This document shows, one piece after another, positions 1 through 4,745 of a DNA stretch of 5,446 nucleotides. Below the pieces are notes generated by a model, which ran no database searches, was not told where the DNA came from, and worked only from the letters and a program-made list of their open reading frames with translations. Both the position numbers and the translations under genes were made by a program. The DNA is from Treponema sp. GTDB lineage: Bacteria; Spirochaetota; Spirochaetia; Treponematales; Breznakiellaceae. Location of the stretch: contig JAIRLQ010000450.1 of assembly GCA_031259345.1 (NCBI GenBank), positions 1-5,446 of the forward strand, in the 5' to 3' direction. Position 1 is the stretch's first letter. Every line of letters starts with the position of its first letter.

Positions 1-77
1 TATAATTCCCGCAGGGCATCGGGGTCGCTAAAGAGAAAGGAAAATACGCTGTCCTTGTAATTGGCGTTTACACTCAT
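1..77 (-). CDS. Rpn/PD-(D/E)XK-type nuclease or putative transposase, N-terminal fragment
   Basis: Reading leftward from an ATG at 77, the frame stays open for 25 codons plus two bases and runs off the window. The peptide begins MSVNANYKDSVF and continues with SFLFSDPDALREL, the next codon starting TA- (Tyr). The pattern YKDSVF-x(2)-LF-x-D-x(2)-L-x-ELY is the characteristic N-terminus of the Rpn family of recombination-promoting nucleases, also annotated as PD-(D/E)XK nuclease family transposase and abundant in Treponema and clostridia. Known members are DNA endonucleases of the PD-(D/E)XK fold, linked to RecA-independent recombination; the catalytic residues would lie beyond the edge and cannot be seen. 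No Shine-Dalgarno sequence precedes the ATG, but a sigma70-like promoter ends six bases upstream, suggesting a leaderless message. It diverges from the U32 gene. The family call rests on only 25 residues, and whether the gene is intact cannot be judged. Confidence 0.72.
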   Translation of the reverse strand, partial: MSVNANYKDSVFSFLFSDPDALREL

Positions 78-83
78 GGATAC

Positions 84-112
84 AGTTTAGCTTAAAAGCC
101 GGATTGTCGCAA
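84..112 (-). promoter_or_regulatory. Sigma70-like promoter of the Rpn-type gene, leaderless type
   Basis: On the minus strand TTGCGA (107-112, four of six consensus bases) and TAAACT (84-89, four of six) are separated by exactly 17 bp. Six bases lie between the -10 box and the ATG at 77, so the predicted transcription start falls on or next to the A of the start codon. No GGAGG-like site lies between them. The match is moderate and could be chance; the optimal spacing and the missing ribosome binding site are the supporting points. Confidence 0.4.
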
Positions 113-219
113 CGTGGGATCAGGCAGAGACAGAGACGGATGAGGAAGAAGCAAGCGCATTTGCCATTAAAGCAAACAGGATGCCGGGCGCTTTCCCCGC
201 GGGCGCCTGCGCATTTACC

Positions 220-232
220 GGCAACGCTTGCC
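220..232. repeat. Short inverted repeat overlapping the -35 box of the U32 promoter
   Basis: GGCAA (220-224) and TTGCC (228-232) form a perfect inverted repeat around a 3-base centre, CGC. The right arm covers five of the six bases of the proposed -35 element (228-233). This is the position where a repressor operator would act, but five-base arms are short, no matching copy was seen elsewhere in the window, and the surrounding DNA is GC-rich, so chance is a real alternative. Confidence 0.2.
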
Positions 233-256
233 CGGCCTTCCCGTAAGCCTTATACT
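228..256 (+). promoter_or_regulatory. Sigma70-like promoter of the U32 gene, near-leaderless
   Basis: TTGCCC (228-233, four of six consensus bases) and TATACT (251-256, five of six) are spaced exactly 17 bp apart. The expected transcription start is around 263, one or two bases before the ATG at 265. The only purine-rich stretch near the start, AAGG at 259-262, sits two bases from the ATG, too close for normal ribosome binding, and would lie at or upstream of the predicted transcript start. Together these suggest a leaderless or near-leaderless message. Confidence 0.5.
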
Positions 257-263
257 GTAAGGC
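247..263 (+). promoter_or_regulatory. Inverted repeat spanning the -10 box and abutting the start codon
   Basis: GCCTTA (247-252) and TAAGGC (258-263) are perfect inverted repeats around a five-base centre, TACTG. The repeat covers the proposed -10 element (251-256) and ends one base before the ATG at 265. If transcription starts near 263 it cannot form an RNA hairpin in that transcript and would be a DNA site, for example an operator. If transcription starts further upstream it would fold into a hairpin that hides the AAGG sequence and crowds the start codon. Confidence 0.35.
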
Positions 264-264
264 C

Positions 265-2133
265 ATGAGTGAAACAGGGAATATAAAAATACCCGAATTA
301 AACGCCGCCGTCGGATCAAGGGAAGCTATGGAAGCCGCCATACACGCCGGGGCCGATGCGGTCTGCGTGGGGCTTACCACGTTTAATTCAAGGATGACCG
401 GCGCCAATTTTGGCTATCCCCAGGCGGAAGGGGCTGTTAAGAGCCTGCGCCGGAAGGGAAAGAAAATTTATTTTTTGGTTGATACGGTGTTTGAGCAGCG
501 GGAGGCGGATCGCGTCTACCAGCTTTTAAAATACCTTGCGGCTTTGGAACCGGACGGGCTTGAGCTTCAAGATTTTGGCCTTGCTGCCATGGCAAGGGAG
601 CATTTTCCTTCCTTTAAGCTCCATGCGTCCTGCCGTATGAATATAGCCTGCGCCAGGGGGATACACCTCCTGTCGCGTTATGGGTTTTCCAGGGCGGCGC
701 TGGCCGGGGAATTGTCCCTTGATGAAATACGCAAAATCCGGGAGGCCAGTAATGTGGAGCTTGAAGTTTTTGTTCACGGTCCCTTTTGTATTTGCGAGCC
801 GGGGCTCTGCCTCTTTTCAAGTTATCTGGGGGGCAAGTCGGAAAACCGCGGTTTGTGCGCCCAGGCGTGCCGCCGCCTTTATAGGCCGCTTGACGCGGCG
901 GGGGTGCCGGCGGGTTTGCCGGTTGAAGGCGGCTTTTATTTCGGCAGCGAGGATCTGCGTCTTGCCGAAAAAGTGCCGGAATTGGCTGCCGCCGGGGTTA
1001 ACGCGTTAAGAATAGAGTGCAGAAGAAAAAGCGCCGAGTATGCGGGAGATGCGGTTTTGGAATACCGCCGGCTTCTTGACGGGCTTGTAAGCGGCGGGAA
1101 AGCTGCCGGGGGCAGGCGCGGGCGTTACGCGCCCCTTTTGCCCAAAGACTTAAGCGGTTTTAAGCGGGTTCCGGGCCGCGATAAAGCGCCGCCGCCTGTT
1201 TTGCCCCAGGCAAAAAATGCCGCCCCCGGCGGCAGGGGGCAAAAAGCGCAAAACGGGGACTTGCCCGAAGGGCTTTATGTCCAGGTTTCCCGCATCGAAG
1301 ATCTTTATATACTCCAGTCTAAAAGGCCGGTAAAGGCGATGATTAATTACCATCACGGCCTGTTGTCCCGGCTCCTGGGTAATGAAAAACAGCCCCTGCC
1401 TTTTAGCCCCGCCTGCATCATTCCGGTTTTGGATCCCTTTTTCCCCCAGTCTTTAGAGGCAGAATTGGCGGACGATACGGCGGCTCTTTTGAAAAAGGGT
1501 TACCGTACTTTTGTGGTGAATAATCCCGGCCATTTTTCCCTGCTGCGTAATTCCGGGGCGGTTCTTATCGCCGGCCCCTGGCTCTATGTGTTTAACCGCT
1601 GGGCTCTCGCATTTGTTTTAGGCTGCGGCGCCGATTGGCTGGTTTCCCCCCTTGAGAATAACCGGCAAAACCTTGAGCGGACTTTGCCCCGTAACGCTTC
1701 CGGTCAAGGCGGCCGTTCCCAGGTTTTTATAAACGTCTATTCACGCCCAAGCCTTTTCCGTATCCGCCGGGGCAATGGCGCGACGGAAGGCGGGGCAGGG
1801 TATAATCTTGAGATTTTTTCTGACAGGAAGGTTTCTGACAGAAAGATTTCTGACAGCAGGGGAGAAGAATTTACCCTGGCCCGGGGCCCCTCTGCTGGCT
1901 CTGCGCTGGTGTATCCTGAAAAGCCGTTTTACATAGGGGATAAGATTCCATTTTTGAAGGGGGCGGGCTTTAGCCGCTTTATTCTGGATTTTTCCGACAG
2001 GCCGGTAAAAAAGGGTGAATACCGGGACATTATAAACGCCGTGGAAAATGCGGCGCATCTTGGCGGTTCGGAGCGCTTTAACTGGAAAGACGGCTTTTTT
2101 AGGCCCGAAGAGAAATTAAATGGCCCGCTGTAA
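265..2133 (+). CDS. Peptidase U32 family protein, large two-part form
   Basis: The protein opens with KIPELNAAVGS and HAGADAVCVG (residues 8-36), the start of the U32 TIM barrel. The family signature lies at 167-185 as EVFVHGPFCICEPGLCLFS, with C175 and C182 followed by C198 and C202 in RGLCAQACR. Studied U32 relatives such as TrhP, RlhA and UbiU/UbiV take part in hydroxylation of RNA bases or ubiquinone, and UbiU/UbiV carry a 4Fe-4S cluster, so a cysteine-bound cluster and a cytoplasmic hydroxylation role are more likely than proteolysis; the substrate is unknown. C252 in RIECRRKSAEY replaces the glycine usual in the family's KIEGRMKS motif. Residues about 276-335 form a basic, Gly/Pro-rich linker, and 336-600 resemble the second half of long U32 proteins, with a conserved-type DRKG..F motif repeated at 519-533. 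ATG 265 is the only in-frame start that keeps the N-terminal motif; TAA at 244-246 lies just upstream. At 622 residues it is longer than the roughly 300-450 of short U32 members. Confidence 0.9.
   Translation: MSETGNIKIPELNAAVGSREAMEAAIHAGADAVCVGLTTFNSRMTGANFGYPQAEGAVKSLRRKGKKIYFLVDTVFEQREADRVYQLLKYLAALEPDGLELQDFGLAAMAREHFPSFKLHASCRMNIACARGIHLLSRYGFSRAALAGELSLDEIRKIREASNVELEVFVHGPFCICEPGLCLFSSYLGGKSENRGLCAQACRRLYRPLDAAGVPAGLPVEGGFYFGSEDLRLAEKVPELAAAGVNALRIECRRKSAEYAGDAVLEYRRLLDGLVSGGKAAGGRRGRYAPLLPKDLSGFKRVPGRDKAPPPVLPQAKNAAPGGRGQKAQNGDLPEGLYVQVSRIEDLYILQSKRPVKAMINYHHGLLSRLLGNEKQPLPFSPACIIPVLDPFFPQSLEAELADDTAALLKKGYRTFVVNNPGHFSLLRNSGAVLIAGPWLYVFNRWALAFVLGCGADWLVSPLENNRQNLERTLPRNASGQGGRSQVFINVYSRPSLFRIRRGNGATEGGAGYNLEIFSDRKVSDRKISDSRGEEFTLARGPSAGSALVYPEKPFYIGDKIPFLKGAGFSRFILDFSDRPVKKGEYRDIINAVENAAHLGGSERFNWKDGFFRPEEKLNGPL
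1817..1861 (+). repeat. Three in-frame copies of a 15-bp repeat inside the U32 gene
   Basis: The ten-base core TTTCTGACAG occurs at 1817, 1832 and 1847, an exact 15-bp period, with five varying bases after each core. It encodes three successive SDRK-like units: SDRKV, SDRKI, SDSRG (residues 519-533). The last unit leads into EEF, so the run appears to multiply the DR-K/G-x-x-F segment that other U32 proteins carry once. Because the unit is five codons, gain or loss of copies keeps the reading frame. Confidence 0.85.
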
Positions 2134-2148
2134 GCCGGGTACGAACAA

Positions 2149-2183
2149 GCCCGGCGCTGGTTTTGGCCGGCGCCGGGCATTTT
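2149..2183. terminator. Strong hairpin terminator between the convergent U32 and ssb genes
   Basis: GCCCGGCGCTGG (2149-2160) pairs with CCGGCGCCGGGC (2167-2178), giving a 12-bp stem with one G-T wobble on the + strand and a six-base loop, TTTTGG. On the + strand it is followed by A and four T residues (2180-2183), fitting a rho-independent terminator 16 bases after the U32 stop codon. In the other direction it lies 24 bases after the ssb stop and is followed by TTGTTCGT, a weaker tail. It probably serves both genes, more efficiently for U32. Confidence 0.8.
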
Positions 2184-2201
2184 AAAAAAGTTCCGGATGG
2201 T

Positions 2202-2663
2202 TTAAAAAACCGTTTCCGCGTATTCAGCCGCCAGAGTGCTTTCACGCTGCTCAGTTATAGGCATAGTGCCCTCGGGGCTTACGGGCTGGGTGTTTTCGCC
2301 TGAACCGCTTTCGGCGACGCCTGTGCTGTCCTTTTTGGGTTCCGGGCGGAATTCCACATGCTCGGCGACAATGCTTACTTTGGAATGGGGTCTGCCGTCT
2401 GCGCCGGTCCAGCGGTCCTGCTTGATGCGGCCAACTACCCGGACACCCCTGCCTTTGCGCCCAAGGTTGTAGCAATTTTCAGCAAGCTTCCCCCAGCTTT
2501 CAATGTCAAAGTATCCTACTTCTTTCTCGTACTGGTCATCCTGTTTGTAGAAACGGTTGGACGCCAGGGTAAAGGTGCAAAGAGCTGTTCCTTTGGCTGT
2601 GGTTCGACTGAGAGGATCCCGTACAAGGTTTCCTTCAATAAGAATGGAATTAAGGTTGTTCAT
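2202..2663 (-). CDS. ssb: Single-stranded DNA-binding protein
   Basis: The 153-residue product starts MNNLNSILIEGNLVRDP, the usual SSB opening (N-x-V/I-x-L-x-G-N-L-x-x-DP), followed by an OB fold to about residue 107: CTFTLASNRF (29-38), YFDIESWGKLAENC (51-64), VRVVGRIKQDRW (74-85) and EHVEFRP (101-107). W57 and W85 sit near the positions of the DNA-stacking tryptophans W54 and W88 of E. coli SSB. SSB coats single-stranded DNA during replication, repair and recombination. The tail (about 108-153) is Ser/Glu/Gly/Pro-rich and probably disordered, but ends EYAETVF instead of the canonical DDDIPF-type tip used to recruit partners. The start is supported by GGAGG five bases upstream. The gene is not flanked by rpsF and rpsR, the common setting of the housekeeping ssb, so it may be a paralogue or simply relocated. 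Confidence 0.93.
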   Translation of the reverse strand: MNNLNSILIEGNLVRDPLSRTTAKGTALCTFTLASNRFYKQDDQYEKEVGYFDIESWGKLAENCYNLGRKGRGVRVVGRIKQDRWTGADGRPHSKVSIVAEHVEFRPEPKKDSTGVAESGSGENTQPVSPEGTMPITEQRESTLAAEYAETVF

Positions 2664-2667
2664 AAAG

Positions 2668-2725
2668 CCTCCATCGGGTATATTTTCCCGAATAATAAAA
2701 TTTCCGGTTTGTCAGCCGGATACCC
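2668..2725 (-). promoter_or_regulatory. ssb leader: strong ribosome binding site with nested inverted repeats
   Basis: On the minus strand GGAGG (2668-2672) lies five bases before the ssb ATG. Upstream are CGGG/CCCG (2675-2678 with 2687-2690, eight-base loop) and TCCGG/CCGGA (2703-2707 with 2716-2720, eight-base loop). Around both, GGGTAT (2676-2681 on the + strand) and ATACCC (2720-2725) are also complementary, so a long-range 6-bp pairing would exclude the small hairpin next to the ribosome binding site. The TCCGG hairpin is followed in the direction of transcription by AATTTTATTATT and could instead be a weak terminator for the upstream gene. I found no convincing -35/-10 pair. Any regulatory role is inference. 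Confidence 0.4.
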
Positions 2726-2753
2726 TATATATGGCTTTGATATGAATATTGCT

Positions 2754-4712
2754 TTATGAATTGGAAAAAAATTGTTGATTTTCCAGAAGTTTAACCAGAT
2801 AAAGCTCGATATACGTTAATAACGCCTCTTTTGGATTTAGGGACTGGAGCGATGGAGTATGGCTTACAATGCTTATCGCAAGCTGGGAGAGGTTTTCCCG
2901 GGTGATTTTATATTGTTTTTGTACCCTAAGGGTTTTCCTTAAATTGTCCCGAATCAGGGAATTGACATCTTCGACAAGGTTTTTCCTGGCCTGCATGTTA
3001 AGAATACGGCTCCAGCGGGACGCTAAATCTTCGAGGTAGCTGTCCAGCGTAAACCCAAGGGGTACCATGGCCAATTCAATTTCCTGGGCGGCGTTTACCG
3101 AATCCTGGGAGTTGTCCTCGCCGCCAAGAAGATCATCTTTATTATCTTCGCTTTCCATGGTTTTTGCGGCGTTTTTTTTCATCTTTTTTTTATTAAAAAG
3201 TTTTATTAAAAAGGCGATTATTGCGGTAAGAAGGGGAAATGAATACCAGAAAGGAAGCACAATTCTGGCATCATCCAAAAGTTCCTTTCTTTTTAGAAGG
3301 AGGATGGCGGAATAGGGCAAAAGTTCGCCTTTTGAAAATATTTTTCCCGCAATGGGAATATTCTGCCCGGACTGCTCCATCTCTTCATATACCAAAAGGA
3401 GCTTTGGATCCTTAAGAAGGGAAGAAAAGACAGGGCTGTATTTTTCGATGTACTGTTCCAGGAGTTTATCAAATTCCCGGTCCTCTTCCATGGAGTTTTC
3501 TTTGCGGTAACTTTTAATAAGCCTGACCCAGCGCTTTAAGACCGCTGTTTTTACTTTGTCCCGGGACTCGGCAAGAAGTCTTGCGCAGAGGTGGAGCAGT
3601 TTGTTTTTTGATACAAAACAGCTTTTTCCCCGGTCATGAACTATAAGCAGTTCCGGCAGGGAATCGTTTTTGCTTTCGGTAGTTTGTTTTTTTAGCCAGT
3701 TTTGCAGATCTTCCTTTGAATATTGGCTTAAAAGCAAAACGCCTTTTGTACTGGTAAATTTTATAATCTGATCCAGATTGAATAAATAAGGCGGTTTTTC
3801 AAGGTGTAGTTCCAGATCCTTTAAGGCCATTTCTTTTTCGCGTTTTGCCACTGCCAGGGCTTTGTAATAAGCAGATATCCCCTCCAGTATGCAAACCGCC
3901 TGGATTGCGGCTATCTCCTCGCTCAGGCGGTCTTTTTTCTTTCTGATATCGCCTTTTACCAGAATGGCAAAATGAGCCCAAAACAAATAAGAAAAATCGC
4001 TCCCGTTTTCTATGGAAGCGTAACAGTCCAGCGGCCTTGTAAGGATTTGGTTCAGCATATCCCGTAAATAACGCTCTTTTCCGGCAAGCTGGGGGCTTAG
4101 CTTATGATAGGCATATTCGCGGTTGCTGTGAGTTCTGAGGTAGTTTCTTATTTTGAGGATGCCGGCTTCGGCAAGCCGCTGGGGAATAGCTTCGGCAAGA
4201 ACCAGGGCGGAGCCAAAACCCTCGGGAAAGCCAAGGCTTATGATGGGGGCGGTGTTTTCCGGCGGATTGGTTAAAAAGGACTGCATATCCGATTCAACCC
4301 CAAGGTATGTTTTTTGGCTGTCGGGAATTTCGATCTGTAAGGATTCTTCGCTGGGAAAAGGCGTATCGGCATTTTCATCAATATTCAGATATTGTTGTTT
4401 TAAAAAATCGACATAAAATTGGGGCATATAAATTCTGCCTTCGTCAGTGTCATGCAAAAGCTCGCATTTTCCCTCTTCCGCCAGGTTTGAAAGCTCGGAC
4501 CAGAATTTTACCCTTACGTCTTTGGTCCACTTTAGCCATTCAATCTGGTCTTCGGATATACGTTTGGCGTATTTTTCCAAAAATGCCAGAAACGGATCTA
4601 TTTTGATATAAGGTGAATTGTTTTTATTCGCGTAAGACATCAAAACTGAGTAAAGGTCGGTTCGTTGAGCCATTTTTCCCGTCATATTTATAGTCGGCAA
4701 AGAAGGAGTCAT
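2754..4712 (-). CDS. Uncharacterised 652-residue protein with one membrane segment
   Basis: I do not recognise the family. The protein is long, charged and mostly helical in appearance. Residues about 15-110 end in EGRIYMPQFYVDFL, which could be a winged-helix-like module, though this is only an impression. A middle region (about 200-480) is rich in Lys, Glu and Leu, including a heptad-like stretch near 255-305. One clear hydrophobic segment lies at 485-506 (VLPFWYSFPLLTAIIAFLIK plus two residues), followed by the basic cluster KKKMKK and an acidic, probably disordered stretch (519-540). The C-terminus (550-647) looks like a helical bundle. No signal peptide or catalytic motif was seen. Start ATG 4712 has GAGG seven bases upstream; ATG 4673 (MAQRTDLYSVL) is a plausible alternative. 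The gene begins 33 bp after the CDF transporter stop, so cotranscription is likely. A 13-bp tandem repeat and two A8 runs follow the membrane segment. Confidence 0.85.
   Translation of the reverse strand: MTPSLPTINMTGKMAQRTDLYSVLMSYANKNNSPYIKIDPFLAFLEKYAKRISEDQIEWLKWTKDVRVKFWSELSNLAEEGKCELLHDTDEGRIYMPQFYVDFLKQQYLNIDENADTPFPSEESLQIEIPDSQKTYLGVESDMQSFLTNPPENTAPIISLGFPEGFGSALVLAEAIPQRLAEAGILKIRNYLRTHSNREYAYHKLSPQLAGKERYLRDMLNQILTRPLDCYASIENGSDFSYLFWAHFAILVKGDIRKKKDRLSEEIAAIQAVCILEGISAYYKALAVAKREKEMALKDLELHLEKPPYLFNLDQIIKFTSTKGVLLLSQYSKEDLQNWLKKQTTESKNDSLPELLIVHDRGKSCFVSKNKLLHLCARLLAESRDKVKTAVLKRWVRLIKSYRKENSMEEDREFDKLLEQYIEKYSPVFSSLLKDPKLLLVYEEMEQSGQNIPIAGKIFSKGELLPYSAILLLKRKELLDDARIVLPFWYSFPLLTAIIAFLIKLFNKKKMKKNAAKTMESEDNKDDLLGGEDNSQDSVNAAQEIELAMVPLGFTLDSYLEDLASRWSRILNMQARKNLVEDVNSLIRDNLRKTLRVQKQYKITRENLSQLAISIVSHTPSLQSLNPKEALLTYIELYLVKLLENQQFFSNS
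3172..3213 (-). repeat. 13-bp tandem repeat and two A8 tracts within the membrane-protein gene
   Basis: On the + strand TTTTATTAAAAAG is present twice in perfect tandem (3188-3200 and 3201-3213). On the coding strand this reads CTTTTTAATAAAA twice, directly overlapping an A8 run (3184-3191); a second A8 run lies four bases further on (3172-3179). The unit is not a multiple of three. Losing one copy, or one A in the first run, brings a TGA into frame at once, giving products of about 506 or 510 residues that end just after the membrane segment. Gaining one A in the first run stops translation after about 523 residues. Confidence 0.85.
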
Positions 4713-4719
4713 TGGTTAG

Positions 4720-4725
4720 CCTCAA
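4720..4725 (-). promoter_or_regulatory. Ribosome binding site deciding the start of the membrane-protein gene
   Basis: TTGAGG on the minus strand (GAGG at 4720-4723) lies seven bases before ATG 4712, a normal spacing. The stronger-looking purine run GGGAGGGGG nearer the transporter stop codon (about 4737-4745) is more than 20 bases from the ATG and unlikely to serve it. ATG 4673 has only a weak GGGAAAA in front, which favours 4712. Confidence 0.55.
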
Positions 4726-4745
4726 GTTAATCAGCGGCCCCCTCC

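Noticed and set aside
187..207. GGCGC/GCGCC inverted repeat in the gap before the U32 gene
   Set aside because: Five-base arms with an 11-base loop in GC-rich DNA are expected by chance, there is no T tract, and it lies upstream of the promoter.
140..268. Short + strand frame of 42 codons whose TGA overlaps the U32 ATG (ATGA)
   Set aside because: The overlap would suit translational coupling, but the peptide is Arg/Pro-rich and random-looking, has no good ribosome binding site, and the U32 promoter lies inside it.
120..407. Antisense open frame of 95 codons overlapping the start of the U32 gene
   Set aside because: It starts inside the conserved N-terminus of U32 on the other strand, has low-complexity Ala/Ser composition, no ribosome binding site and no recognisable domain.
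680..1009. Second + strand frame of 109 codons within the U32 gene
   Set aside because: It is an out-of-frame shadow of the U32 cysteine region; the U32 frame carries the conserved motifs.
2358..2759. Frame of 133 codons antisense to ssb and running through its leader
   Set aside because: It is the complement of the conserved OB-fold coding sequence, with no family resemblance and no ribosome binding site.
4671..4673. ATG 4673 as the start of the unknown membrane-protein gene
   Set aside because: Not excluded, but its upstream sequence is a weak GGGAAAA, whereas ATG 4712 has GAGG at seven bases. Conservation across relatives would settle it.
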